From Echinicola sp. 20G (lineage in GTDB: Bacteria; Bacteroidota; Bacteroidia; Cytophagales; Cyclobacteriaceae), in assembly GCF_015533855.1 (NCBI RefSeq), contig NZ_AP024154.1:3230501-3294500 (forward strand): a stretch of 64,000 nucleotides of DNA, written 5' to 3'. Below, piece after piece: positions 43,443 to 53,308 of this stretch. The translations under genes were made by a program, and so were the position numbers. The notes beneath the pieces were generated by a model. It was not told where the DNA came from and did not search any database. It saw only the letters and a program-made list of their open reading frames with translations. Each line of letters starts with the position of its first letter. The stretch's first letter is position 1.

Positions 43443-45089
43443 TTATTCCCAGATTGACTGTACATCAAATACTTCAAGGTTTTTAACGGTGATATTGTTT
43501 CCCCAGAAGTGAAAGCCTTCTTGGTTGTTTTTGTCTGCAGACCTTGACATGGAGAAATACAGTGCACCATTATCGACAAATACTTCTATACTCGTTTTAT
43601 CGATGTAAATGTCAGCCGAAATTTCCATGCTGGTCGGGTCATTGGGAGAGTAGAACTCACCATTGAGTTGGTTAAAATTGAGGTCATAATCGATTAGATG
43701 CTGTCCAAAAAGGTTAAGCCCTGCATTGGTAGCATGTGATAATTTGATGGTGGTTTTGATCCTCAAACTGCCTGCATTTGAAAATTCACCCAACAATTCA
43801 TTCGCTTTTTCCGATGTTAAATTCCCCCATTGGTTTACAGGACTGAAAAGCTGTTCTGCCTCAGATACAGGTTCACTAAACAAACGAGGTCCGGATTTGG
43901 TGTTTCTAAGAGATAATTCCGTTGGAAGGAGCATCATTCCATTTAAAGGCATCTCGGGGTGGCTTATTCTTCCCCAACCAATTTGTACGCGACGGCCATT
44001 GTCCATGTTGGTATAGGTCTGTGCTGCATAAATAGAACCTGAAGTGTATTGATGTTTACCGCTTTTAGGGGTGAAGATTTTTCCATCAAAGTCACCTAAC
44101 ATATAAGTGCCAGAAGCTCCATACATGACCCATAAAGTATTGTTTTTGTTTCCATCAATGGGCAGTTCAAATAGCTCAGGGCACTCCCAAAAGCCCGTTG
44201 TATGACTTTGGTATTCCCAGTCTTTGAGGTCAGTAGAGTTATAAATGGAGTGTCCATCACGCTCGTTGAGTACCATTACCCAGTGATTTCCCTTTTCATA
44301 CCAAAACACTTTGGGGTCCCTGGTGTCCTGGCTGTTCCATCTGGCTTTTGAATCTATTACAGGGTTGCCTTGATATTTGGTAAAAGTCCTTCCATTATCC
44401 AAACTGTAAGCAATGCATTGAACCTGTTTTTCTGGCCCGGCAGCTGTATAGGCTGCAATCATGGCAGGCGTTCCATTTTTGTTAAAACCAGCTGTGTTTT
44501 GGTAATCGATGACAGCAGACCCTGAGAACATTCCCCCAAGTTGATCAGGGTAAAGTGCATCTGGCAGTTCTTCCCAATGAATTAAATCCTTGCTTACAGC
44601 GTGTCCCCAATGCATGTTTTCCCATTCCTTTTCATAGGGGTTATGCTGATAGAATAGGTGGTACTCTCCTTCATGGAAAATCAGGCCGTTTGGATCATTG
44701 ATCCAACCTCTTTGCGTTGTGAAGTGGAATTGAGGCCGATTGCTTTCTTTATACATCTGGTCTTGGCCTACAAAATAATCATCTTGGTAGATTTTGGATA
44801 AGCCAGCCTCATTTCCCTCGTAACTGATTTTTAAGGTCTTTCCTTTCAGGTTTGACACATCTTTGAAAATCCAATAATCCGGTTCATCGGAAGCCAGACG
44901 GACAACTACCGATAGATCATCTTTGCCATCAGTCTGAAAGGTCATTTTTTGCCGCTCCTCTTTGTGAGAGATTGGAATGTTCAGGTACTTTTTATTGATC
45001 TTCAGTTTGATTTCACCTGCAAAGACAGAAACACAAGTGAAGAGAAATAAAATGGTGCCGAATAATGCTTTTTTAAATTTTAGGTTCAT
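43443..45089 (-). CDS. GH32 fructan hydrolase with N-terminal DUF4980 domain
   Basis: A 548-residue secreted GH32 enzyme with a type I signal peptide (SVFA-GE) rather than a lipobox. An extra N-terminal beta domain of about 90 residues (about 26-115, DUF4980-like) precedes the propeller. Catalytic residues are Asp132 (WINDPNG), Asp258 (TRDPK) and Glu302 (WECPELF). A C-terminal sandwich follows. The extra domain and the soluble export signal distinguish it from the other GH32 at 41883-43385, suggesting division of labour between compartments or linkage types. It starts 34 bases after the 560-residue lipoprotein gene. Confidence 0.95.
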   Translation of the reverse strand: MNLKFKKALFGTILFLFTCVSVFAGEIKLKINKKYLNIPISHKEERQKMTFQTDGKDDLSVVVRLASDEPDYWIFKDVSNLKGKTLKISYEGNEAGLSKIYQDDYFVGQDQMYKESNRPQFHFTTQRGWINDPNGLIFHEGEYHLFYQHNPYEKEWENMHWGHAVSKDLIHWEELPDALYPDQLGGMFSGSAVIDYQNTAGFNKNGTPAMIAAYTAAGPEKQVQCIAYSLDNGRTFTKYQGNPVIDSKARWNSQDTRDPKVFWYEKGNHWVMVLNERDGHSIYNSTDLKDWEYQSHTTGFWECPELFELPIDGNKNNTLWVMYGASGTYMLGDFDGKIFTPKSGKHQYTSGSIYAAQTYTNMDNGRRVQIGWGRISHPEMPLNGMMLLPTELSLRNTKSGPRLFSEPVSEAEQLFSPVNQWGNLTSEKANELLGEFSNAGSLRIKTTIKLSHATNAGLNLFGQHLIDYDLNFNQLNGEFYSPNDPTSMEISADIYIDKTSIEVFVDNGALYFSMSRSADKNNQEGFHFWGNNITVKNLEVFDVQSIWE

Positions 45090-45123
45090 TTTAGGTTTAA
45101 TAGGTTGAGTGTTTTTAAATATT

Positions 45124-46806
45124 TTATCTTTCTGAGAAATCCAATTTGATCACATTGTTTTCTGGTGATATTCTGAATACAACATCTTCTGATGGTACAG
45201 AAAATTGGCCTTCCAACGCGTTTATGACATAGCTGTTTTCTTGGAAAATACTGCTGATACTTTTCTTCTGGATAGTCTCAAATGGTAGTTCTTTACTATC
45301 CTTAGGAGTGGTAAGGTCAAGAAACCAGTCTAGTTTATCTGCCCCATCAATTGTTATTTGCATCTCCTTTTCATCCATGTTAAGGACGAGGGTACCATCT
45401 TGAGATTCAAGTGACCAACTGATCTGAAGTTTTCCCGCTTCAGGGTTGCTAATCTTTGGAATGCCTCCTTTTAAAGACATTGTTTTGCCATCCAAAGTAT
45501 AGTTGATTTTTAGTCCAGCTAATTCTTTCGATGTGCTCCATAGATAGCCATCCACAATGGGTTGTGTAAAAAAGAGTGCTTGATTGCTTTCCAGCTTTTT
45601 ATGAAGGTAAGGGGAGGGAATGTTTTCATCGAATAAATGAATATCCCTAAACCTAAGTGTGCCATCTTCCCACAAGATATTGGCACGGTAAAAGCGGCTA
45701 TTGAACCACACGGTTTTGAGATCACTTCCAGGAAGGTCATTTTCGACAGTTACAGAAGTTGCTGGAGTGGTTTTGTAGGTTTCTGAGAACCACTTGCCAG
45801 ATGCTTCTAGGGTTTCGATTTTAATTTTACCTTGGTCGCGTAATTTCGCAAGTACCGGCATTTGGATCTCAAACCCTTTTTTCATTCCCGCCCAAGTAAA
45901 TGAATTTTCCTGTCCAGCTTGGGTATAGGCAAATTCCATTGATTCACCGTTAATAAATTCCTGCAGATACCAGTTTACCCAAGTTTCATTTCCTCCTCCA
46001 TCTTGGTATACTGGTTCTAAGGTAATCACTCCTTGGCGCTCTCTTTCAAGGCCGGTATCATACTGACGGATAGGGTCACTTCCTAACATTCGGAAAATAG
46101 GTACTGGGATTTGATTCTCTTCATTTTGAGCAGGCATATAAGAGTTGATTTTGCTTGGGTAATAAGCCTGGTTCCAATAGCCGCCCCATAAAGTGTATCC
46201 ATCCGTACCAAACTGATCTTTACAATTGGCAGAAGCAACAATCTTGTAATTTTCATAGAGATAGTTCAAAGTATGGGTGTCGATAAACCAAGAGGCTACC
46301 GACTTGGGATAATAACCAAAAGCCGCTTTAAAATCTTCCATATAAACATCTACCAGTTTTTCTCTTTCTTCTGGGGTATAGCCTGTGGAAAAACCTACAT
46401 CAGGGTGCCAGTCCCAAGGGAACCTGCCTCTCCATTCCAAACCGGCTTTTTCAACCAAGGGTTGTGGGATTTCCCACCACACACCAATTTCAAAAGTACC
46501 TTTGGGAAGGTTTTTAAGAAGTTTCTGGTAGCGCTCATCCACCAATGCATCATACTGTAATAGAAAGGTTCCTCCTAGATCATGTTTTTTCATGATATCA
46601 ATTTGATTGACAACAGTTTGGTAGAGCACATCTTTGGTGATATTCTCGTCCCTTGGCTCAAGCTCACGAATAAAGTTTACAATGTTGACGATTTTCGGTT
46701 TGTTCCGATTTTCCGTAACCATTTTCTCTTTGGAATCATTTTTACATGAAAGAATCAAGCTGGTGCAAAGAAAAATTAAGAGTAGGGTAATAGGTCTAAG
46801 GTTCAT
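45124..46806 (-). CDS. Unrecognised lipoprotein within the fructan locus (560 aa)
   Basis: A 560-residue lipoprotein (signal ending LILSC, Cys21). I do not recognise a named family. Residues about 37-330 look like an alpha/beta barrel: IVNFIRELEPRD, GGTFLLQYDALVD, TFEIGVWWEIPQPLVEKAGL, RFPWDWHPDVGFSTGYTPEE, FGYYPKSVASWFIDTHTLNYL and NCKDQFGTDGYTLWGGYWN. The order of strands and the Asp/His/Trp-rich strand ends recall polysaccharide-deacetylase or GH38/57-like folds, but the canonical NodB metal triad is not evident. Residues about 335-560 are beta-rich, resembling a carbohydrate-associated sandwich. It lies between SusD and the GH32 genes, so a role in fructan binding or processing is inferred from position only. 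Confidence 0.6.
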   Translation of the reverse strand: MNLRPITLLLIFLCTSLILSCKNDSKEKMVTENRNKPKIVNIVNFIRELEPRDENITKDVLYQTVVNQIDIMKKHDLGGTFLLQYDALVDERYQKLLKNLPKGTFEIGVWWEIPQPLVEKAGLEWRGRFPWDWHPDVGFSTGYTPEEREKLVDVYMEDFKAAFGYYPKSVASWFIDTHTLNYLYENYKIVASANCKDQFGTDGYTLWGGYWNQAYYPSKINSYMPAQNEENQIPVPIFRMLGSDPIRQYDTGLERERQGVITLEPVYQDGGGNETWVNWYLQEFINGESMEFAYTQAGQENSFTWAGMKKGFEIQMPVLAKLRDQGKIKIETLEASGKWFSETYKTTPATSVTVENDLPGSDLKTVWFNSRFYRANILWEDGTLRFRDIHLFDENIPSPYLHKKLESNQALFFTQPIVDGYLWSTSKELAGLKINYTLDGKTMSLKGGIPKISNPEAGKLQISWSLESQDGTLVLNMDEKEMQITIDGADKLDWFLDLTTPKDSKELPFETIQKKSISSIFQENSYVINALEGQFSVPSEDVVFRISPENNVIKLDFSER

Positions 46807-46920
46807 TGGTTAATCGATTTAGTTGAAGTTATAAACTTTATTATATTTTATTGAAAAATAAAATATTGACCTATAAATTATTCTTTTGCATAGCCCTAAA
46901 CCTTCCAAGTTTTCTTGAAA

Positions 46921-46949
46921 TTGGCGGGCTTAATTAATTGGCCCGCCAA
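46921..46949 (-). terminator. Stem-loop just after susD
   Basis: A 9-bp perfect stem (TTGGCGGGC with GCCCGCCAA, 11-base loop) starts 11 bases past the susD stop codon and lacks a U-tract. It is more likely an mRNA-stabilising or attenuating structure than a full terminator, since the downstream genes continue on the same strand. Confidence 0.55.
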
Positions 46950-46959
46950 GGTAATAGGT

Positions 46960-48714
46960 TTAATAGCCCGGGTTTTGTTTATAGACTCCACCGGTGAAGT
47001 CAATTTCCCTTTGTGGTATAGGGTAATATTCATCCCTTCCAGAGGTAAATTCAGCATTTGAAAGAAAGTCCCTTTTGGTTTTTTCTTCAGCCAAATAATC
47101 ATTCAAGACTTCTTCGGCTTCTCCCCATCTGACCAGGTCAAAGAAACGGTGCCCTTCCATAGCAAACTCCAATCTTCTTTCAAATTTCAATGCTTTCCAA
47201 GCATATTCTTTGCTGGGGAAGCTAGTGTAGGTGCTGATATTGTAAATGTCAGTAGCACCTGCATCCATAGGCCTTTGTGTACTGTTGGCTGCACGTTGTC
47301 TTACCTGGTTGATGATAGGCAGGGCTTCATCCCATCTATTCAATTGAATGAGAGCTTCTGCTTTCCACAACAGAACATCAGCATAGCGGATAAAGTCGAT
47401 GTTTTTGGAGGTACCGATAAAAGGGCCTTCTTTTTTGTAGCAGGAGCAGTCAGGGGCCTGTTGTTCTTTCATGTTTCCAAAGTAGCCATATACCCCCGGG
47501 TCTCTTGCCCAGCTGAAATTGTACACCATGTCTCCTGAGCTGTTTACGGTATTCCTGTACTTAAATGGTCTGCCAGGTATCCCAACGGTATGGTCCAACC
47601 GAGGGTCGACGGTCAAGCCAGCAGCAACTGGGCTAGTGCCATCAGGCAGTACAGAATTAAAAATGTCTGAGTCATTGAATGTGTCTAGCAAAGGCAATCC
47701 ATTATCATCCGTTTCGAAAGCATTTACCATGTTTTGGCTGGCTAAGTGAAATCCACAGCATCCGTAAAGGCCAGTACCATGAGGAGAATTCAATCCGGTT
47801 ACATAGCTTACCCGGCCTACAGTGGTTCCGTCATTGATGGAGAACTGAACTGCCCAGATAGATTCCGGCCCATTGTCAAAACCATCAAGGAAATTATTCC
47901 CAAAGTCATCTTCCAAACTGCCAATTACTTCGTCCACATATTGAATTACTTCTTCCAATCTGGAAGTATTAATATTGACTACTTGATGTTGGTCGTTTTG
48001 TTCATAGGCTTGGTATAATCTTACTTTTGCTAGATAAGCCGCTGCAGCATTTTTATCTGCTCTACCTACTTCCTCCTGAGATGGGGGTAGGTTGTTATAG
48101 GCAAATAGAAAGTCCTCTGAAATTTTGTTCCAAAGCTCTTCATCCAAGACCTCATTGGAAACTTGCGCGATCTCTTCTTGGCTCAGATCCTCAGTGATAT
48201 ATGGTATTTTACTGAAAATCGTTTTAAGAATAAAATGTGAGTGGGCTCGCAAAAACCTAAGTTCAGCTTGACGTATGGCCTTATCAGGGTAATCGGCATC
48301 GGGGATATCATTGATGACCTGCAGGGCAAAGTTAGCCCTGGAGATGGCTTTGTAAAAGTTGGTCCAAGTACGCGGTGCCATGAAATCACCTTGATCAGGA
48401 ATGGTCAGGTTATATTGTTCATATCGGTCAATTTCCCCCACATCTCCTCGTCCGCCACCGCCTTTGTAAGCATCATCAGACCGGACACTACCATAGACCC
48501 ACATGGAGGTCAATGGACCCACCATTTCATCATTACCAATGCCTGCATAGGCCGCAATGACCAAACCCTCTGCATTATCTGGGGTAGCCACATTATCGCT
48601 AGAAAGTACCCCTTCCGGTTCATATTCCAGAAAATCTTCTGAGCATGCATTTAGGCTCAAACCCAAAATCAATGTCGCTAGATATATCTTATAAGTTTTC
48701 ATAATATTCATCAT
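46960..48714 (-). CDS. SusD/RagB-family glycan-binding lipoprotein
   Basis: A 584-residue outer-membrane lipoprotein (lipobox near LSLNAC, followed by acidic SED residues of the surface-export type). The N-terminal SusD-like region has YEPEGVLSSDNVATPDNAEGL, and the TPR-rich core includes AISRANFALQVINDIPDAD and RQAELRFLRAHSHFIL. The C-terminal RagB signature includes DFIRYADVLLWKAEALIQLN and VRQRAANSTQ, then LEFAMEGHRFFDLVRWGEAEEVLN. It binds the polysaccharide as a lid over the TonB-dependent channel encoded immediately upstream, whose stop codon directly abuts this start. Starts at 48714 or at Met5 are possible. Confidence 0.95.
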   Translation of the reverse strand: MMNIMKTYKIYLATLILGLSLNACSEDFLEYEPEGVLSSDNVATPDNAEGLVIAAYAGIGNDEMVGPLTSMWVYGSVRSDDAYKGGGGRGDVGEIDRYEQYNLTIPDQGDFMAPRTWTNFYKAISRANFALQVINDIPDADYPDKAIRQAELRFLRAHSHFILKTIFSKIPYITEDLSQEEIAQVSNEVLDEELWNKISEDFLFAYNNLPPSQEEVGRADKNAAAAYLAKVRLYQAYEQNDQHQVVNINTSRLEEVIQYVDEVIGSLEDDFGNNFLDGFDNGPESIWAVQFSINDGTTVGRVSYVTGLNSPHGTGLYGCCGFHLASQNMVNAFETDDNGLPLLDTFNDSDIFNSVLPDGTSPVAAGLTVDPRLDHTVGIPGRPFKYRNTVNSSGDMVYNFSWARDPGVYGYFGNMKEQQAPDCSCYKKEGPFIGTSKNIDFIRYADVLLWKAEALIQLNRWDEALPIINQVRQRAANSTQRPMDAGATDIYNISTYTSFPSKEYAWKALKFERRLEFAMEGHRFFDLVRWGEAEEVLNDYLAEEKTKRDFLSNAEFTSGRDEYYPIPQREIDFTGGVYKQNPGY

Positions 48715-51700
48715 TTAGAAATTTACATTAAGTCCCAATGTAAAAGTGGTTGGAACAGGTATCCTGTTGACATCGGTCCTTTCTGGATCGGAACCGATAT
48801 AGTCTTTAGGTGTGATCCAGAATAAGTTTTCACCCTGAAAATAAAGCCTTAACCTTGACATACCTGCCCAGTTGTTGATCAAGTCTTCAGAGAAAGAATA
48901 GCCCAACTGGAGGTTTCTAACCTTGAAATAAGAATTGTTTCTAAAGAGATAATCAGATGTTCTGGTGTCGTTAAAGGCAAGGGAAAGTGCTGGGATATCC
49001 GTGTCTGTGTTTTCTGGAGTCCAAGCATCCATTACACCCAAACCTGCATTTTCTCTACCCTGAACAAAGTTGTTCCAGAGGATATAAGGGTCTTGGCCAA
49101 TCCTGCCAGTAACACCTGATCCGAAGATTGAAAAATCAAAATTTTTGTATTTTATGTCAAATCCAATTCCATATTCCAGAGCAGGTAAGGTTGTACCGAT
49201 AAAATCCCTGTCATCAGAATCAATTACACCATCGTTATTGATGTCTTTGAACTTTAAGCTTCCTGGTCTGGCACCTACTTGCTCGGGACTGTTGTCCACA
49301 TCTTCTTGGCTTTGGAACAATCCATCAGATTGATAACCAAAGATGGAAAATTGAGAATGGCCTAGTATTGAATTGTTAATTGTACCGGGGAAGGCTGTCC
49401 TTACTTCTTCTGGCAGAAAGGTGATTTCATCTTTGAAGGCACCGAAATTGGTGTTGATTGATAAAGTGAGGTCACTATTGAAATCTTTAGCATAATTCAA
49501 TGCCAGTTCCCAACCGTTGGTTTTAGTGGAGGCACCATTCAATACCCTTTGCTGACCTTCTCCTATAACCGAGGCTATAGGTGGAGTGGTTAAAATATCG
49601 CTGGTTTCTCTGGTGAAGAAATCAAATGACCCGTTAATGGCATAATTGAATAAGCTGAAATCCAAACCAAAATTCCATTCTTGGGTAGTTTCCCATTTTA
49701 AATCTGGGTTTTCAGCCTGTATAGAGACAAATCCTGAAGGAAGGTTCCCTGTATTGTTTCCATTGATATCGTAAGCAGTTCCGACATTGTAGTAGATCTC
49801 AAAGAAACCACCGATATACTGGGCTTGGTTGGGGCCATACCTGGATTCATACAATCCAAACCTCGCCAAGTCACCAATCTCTTGGTTTCCTACTTCACCA
49901 TAGCCCACTCTAAGTTTTAAATCGGAGAGTGTTTCATTGTTTTTCAAGAACTCTTCGTTGCTGATTCTCCAGCCTACAGTTGCTGCAGGAAAGATTCCGT
50001 AGCGATTGTTTTTACCAAAACGGCTAGATCCATCCCTTCTTAAGGTAAATGAGGCCAAATACCGGTCTGAAAATGCATAATTGATTTTACCAAATTGGGA
50101 AAGGAGGCGACTTCCTGTTGATCTTCCATTTGAAGTTCTGGCACCTGTTGCCGCATCCAAAACAAAGTAAGACTCAGTTTCCACTGCGAATCCATCTGCA
50201 ATGGACACGATACTGTTAAAATCATCTTTAATGGATTCTACACCAAGTAGGACATCAATTCGGTGTTCCCCTTTTTCCAGTTGGTAATTCAATGTGTTGG
50301 AAAATACAAGGCTGGTGAATTTATTGGTGTCCCAGATCAATCGGTTATTACTTCTCGTAATAAAGCCGTTTTTTACAGTGGGTTCTATGTCCTTTTTGGC
50401 ATAATCACTGAAGTCAAGGCCTAAACTGGTTTTGAAAGTAATGTTTTCTAGAATAGACCATTCCGCAAAGACATTTCCATAGAAATTGTTTTTACGTGTA
50501 TTGTCCCAGCGGTTAATGTACTGCATCAGCACAGGGTTGTTTCTGTCTGAATACCCTGAGCCTAAAGGTCCCGCAAAGTCACCATTGGCATCATAAACTG
50601 GAATAGTCGGAGCCATGGTAATGGCCAGGCCAGGAGTAGGGGCACTTCCAACGTCTGGAGAAGCCAATGTTTCGTTAGAAGATGAAAATTGGGTATTGAG
50701 TCCAAAGCGGACTTTGTCATTAAAAAGCCATGTGTTGGCGTTCAACCGAGCTGTGTAACGCTCAAAGTCTGTGTATTTCAAAATACCAGTGTTTTTATAA
50801 TGGTTGAGGTTTAACATCAAGGAAGATTTCTCAGAATTAGTGGTTATGGTCAATTCATTATTGAAAGCATAGCCAGTTTCATAAGTAGCATCTTGCCAAT
50901 CCGTATCACCCGCAGGAACATTTTGATCTCCCCCTACATAAGGCTGAACGGTCACACTGTTCAAGACCGGATTATCAAAGTCTCCATTCCAATCAAAATT
51001 GTAAATCTCTCCATATCCACCAGCGGGATCAGCTCCGTCATTGACAGAAGCTCTCCACAAAGCCTCACCACGTTGTTCAGCGTTTAGCATATCATATCGT
51101 TGCTGCTTTTCTGAAAGCATGGAAAAACTGGAATTAAAGCTTACACCTATTTTTTCTCCACCCAATGTTTTGTTCTTGGTAGTGACCACAATTACTCCAT
51201 TGGCAGCTCTAGAACCGTATACAGACGAAGCAGAGGCATCTTTTAAGACCTGAATAGATTCAATCGCCTCAGGATTTAAGCTGGCAAATACTTCAGGGCG
51301 CTTGGTGGGGACTCCATCAATTACATATAAAGGATCATTGTTTCCCAAGGTGGTGATACCTCGGATCAGCACTCGGCTACTTGCGCCGGAAGGATCTCCG
51401 GATTTTTCCACATAAAGCCCCGGTACTCTACCTTGCAAGGCCTGCATGGGGTTACCGCTACTCATGCTTTGTCCCTCAATGGGGGTTAAGTCAACCGCTA
51501 CTATGGCACCTGTCATGTCGGACTTTTTCTGGGTACTGTATCCCACCACCACGACTTCATCAAGATTGGAGAAGTCCTGGCCGAGGGTAATATTGATGAT
51601 ACTTCGGTTTCCAACTGTTTCTGTAATGGTTTTGTATCCAATAAATGAAAAGACAAGGATATCTTCTGCGCTGGCAGAGATAGAGTAGTTTCCATCCAAG

Positions 51701-51864
51701 TCAGTAATGGCCCCTTTTGCAGTGCCCTGAACTTGGACTGTCACACCTGGGAGTGGGTCTCCGGTGGACTCATCAGTAATTTTGCCCGTGATGTCACTGG
51801 TTTGGCCCAATACAGGCCAGCTAAATAACAAGGCAAATAATAAACTTAAAATTGTTGTTTTCAT
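48715..51864 (-). CDS. SusC/RagA-family TonB-dependent outer-membrane transporter
   Basis: A 1049-residue outer-membrane channel. The signal peptide ends VLG-Q. Domains in order: carboxypeptidase-regulatory-like domain (about 22-95, DITGKITDESTGDPLPGVTV), plug (about 115-225, with SGNPMQALQGRVPGLYV and ITTLGNNDPLYVIDGVP) and a 22-strand barrel to the terminal LGLNVNF. VLKDASASSVYGSRAANGVIVVTTK is the SusC-specific signature. With SusD it forms the import pair for oligosaccharides, powered by TonB. The context (GH32 enzymes, fructokinase) indicates fructan. It follows the first sugar porter by 59 bases. Confidence 0.96.
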   Translation of the reverse strand: MKTTILSLLFALLFSWPVLGQTSDITGKITDESTGDPLPGVTVQVQGTAKGAITDLDGNYSISASAEDILVFSFIGYKTITETVGNRSIINITLGQDFSNLDEVVVVGYSTQKKSDMTGAIVAVDLTPIEGQSMSSGNPMQALQGRVPGLYVEKSGDPSGASSRVLIRGITTLGNNDPLYVIDGVPTKRPEVFASLNPEAIESIQVLKDASASSVYGSRAANGVIVVTTKNKTLGGEKIGVSFNSSFSMLSEKQQRYDMLNAEQRGEALWRASVNDGADPAGGYGEIYNFDWNGDFDNPVLNSVTVQPYVGGDQNVPAGDTDWQDATYETGYAFNNELTITTNSEKSSLMLNLNHYKNTGILKYTDFERYTARLNANTWLFNDKVRFGLNTQFSSSNETLASPDVGSAPTPGLAITMAPTIPVYDANGDFAGPLGSGYSDRNNPVLMQYINRWDNTRKNNFYGNVFAEWSILENITFKTSLGLDFSDYAKKDIEPTVKNGFITRSNNRLIWDTNKFTSLVFSNTLNYQLEKGEHRIDVLLGVESIKDDFNSIVSIADGFAVETESYFVLDAATGARTSNGRSTGSRLLSQFGKINYAFSDRYLASFTLRRDGSSRFGKNNRYGIFPAATVGWRISNEEFLKNNETLSDLKLRVGYGEVGNQEIGDLARFGLYESRYGPNQAQYIGGFFEIYYNVGTAYDINGNNTGNLPSGFVSIQAENPDLKWETTQEWNFGLDFSLFNYAINGSFDFFTRETSDILTTPPIASVIGEGQQRVLNGASTKTNGWELALNYAKDFNSDLTLSINTNFGAFKDEITFLPEEVRTAFPGTINNSILGHSQFSIFGYQSDGLFQSQEDVDNSPEQVGARPGSLKFKDINNDGVIDSDDRDFIGTTLPALEYGIGFDIKYKNFDFSIFGSGVTGRIGQDPYILWNNFVQGRENAGLGVMDAWTPENTDTDIPALSLAFNDTRTSDYLFRNNSYFKVRNLQLGYSFSEDLINNWAGMSRLRLYFQGENLFWITPKDYIGSDPERTDVNRIPVPTTFTLGLNVNF

Positions 51865-51923
51865 AAGGTAAATGGGTTTGTCATGTTAACTGATTAGGGT
51901 TAGTGAATGATAATTTTTTTGTT

Positions 51924-53264
51924 TCATGAGTTGATAGATTGGGTTTTATGATGTAATTGTTTTTGTAACTGTTCTAATTCTATACCTTTAGTTTCTGGCA
52001 TGATAAACCATACAAAGCCTACCTGAAGTAACATCATGCTAAAGAATATGATGAAAATTTGATAGGGAGCGAGGTTGTCAATCAAAACCGCTCCAAAAAG
52101 CGTTATAATCGCTGCAGCTGCCCAGTGAATTCCTGCCCCGAAAGATTGTCCCATAGCACGGATCTTGGTGGGGAAAATTTCGGCAATGAAGACCCAAATA
52201 ACCGCTCCTTGTCCGATACCGTGAGAAGCGATAAACAACAGGATAAAAGAGAGAATAAAACTGGGACTTGAGTTGGTGTAAAAACCATAACTGATCATGG
52301 CCAAGCTAAGAATGTATCCCATTGAACCTACCAGCATCAGTGATTTCCTTCCAGTTCGGTCGATGAGGTACATGCCAACCAAGGTGAATACAAGGTTAGT
52401 ACAGCCTATATAAACTGCTCCCAATAGGGAAGTAGAGGTGACATAACCGGCCTTTTCCATAATTTCGGGAGCATAGTATAGGATAAAGTTGATTCCACTA
52501 AACTGATTGAAAAAGGCAATGGCAGCCGCCAGAAATAGAATGAATTTGTTTTTGTTCGAAAAGAGCTTGAGTTTTTTTGACTGGATAGAGTCTTTTTGGA
52601 TGGTGGAAAGTATGGTGTCAATTTGTTGTGGATTTGACGTTTTTGCCAACACTTTTCTAGCGGCAGTCAAGTTTTGTTTTTTCAATACCAACCACCTTGG
52701 ACTCTCAGGAATGTCTAAAATGAATGCCAAAAAGAGCAAAGCAGGGATAACTTCTGCCGCTAACATCCATCTCCAGTCATTGCTTCCTCCGACTCCTTGC
52801 AAAAAGTAGTTGGAAATATAGGCGAGTAGAATACCCGTGACAATATTGATTTGATAAAGGCCAACTTGTCTACCTCTATGGTATGCTTGACTGATTTCAG
52901 AAACGTAAGTGGGAGCAGCTATTGATGAGGCTCCAATGGCTAAGCCTCCTATGAACCTATAAAACGAAAAGATATATGGATCAGTGGCAGAAGCTGTTCC
53001 TATTGAAGAAACCAAGAAAAACACGCCAATCCAGAAAAGGGTGTTTTTCCGGCCAATTTTGTTACATGGAATTCCTCCAAACAAAGCCCCTATGACCGTC
53101 CCCCAAAGTGCTACGGACATTATAAAAAATCCATGAAACCACTCAGAAGTCTCCCATAATAATTTTAATGGCAGATTGGCTCCTGAAATAACAGCGGTAT
53201 CAAACCCGAATAAAAATCCGGATATAGATACGATTATAGAATAATATGATGTTATTTTCTTCAT
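51924..53264 (-). CDS. MFS sugar porter, first gene after the sensor
   Basis: A 446-residue sugar porter with 12 helices and the same signatures as the second porter: GFLFGFDTAVISGA, GGIPCNKIGRKNTLFW, YRFIGGLAIGASSIAAPTYVS, ESPRWLVLKKQ, FFNQFSGINFILYYAPEI, DRTGRKSLM and PETKGIELEQL. It heads the SusCD-containing part of the locus, 203 bases downstream of the hybrid sensor. Two similar porters in one locus suggest different substrates (monomer versus disaccharide) or different expression levels. A -7-like TAAATTTG is present on the minus strand at 53333-53340. Confidence 0.93.
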   Translation of the reverse strand: MKKITSYYSIIVSISGFLFGFDTAVISGANLPLKLLWETSEWFHGFFIMSVALWGTVIGALFGGIPCNKIGRKNTLFWIGVFFLVSSIGTASATDPYIFSFYRFIGGLAIGASSIAAPTYVSEISQAYHRGRQVGLYQINIVTGILLAYISNYFLQGVGGSNDWRWMLAAEVIPALLFLAFILDIPESPRWLVLKKQNLTAARKVLAKTSNPQQIDTILSTIQKDSIQSKKLKLFSNKNKFILFLAAAIAFFNQFSGINFILYYAPEIMEKAGYVTSTSLLGAVYIGCTNLVFTLVGMYLIDRTGRKSLMLVGSMGYILSLAMISYGFYTNSSPSFILSFILLFIASHGIGQGAVIWVFIAEIFPTKIRAMGQSFGAGIHWAAAAIITLFGAVLIDNLAPYQIFIIFFSMMLLQVGFVWFIMPETKGIELEQLQKQLHHKTQSINS

Positions 53265-53308
53265 GGCTTATTGTTGATACCAAGCTATGAAGAAGTGGTA
53301 GTGCAATG

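Noticed and set aside
40467..53264. The two sugar porters as an assembly or repeat artefact
   Set aside because: Their DNA sequences differ throughout, and their neighbours differ, so they are diverged paralogues.
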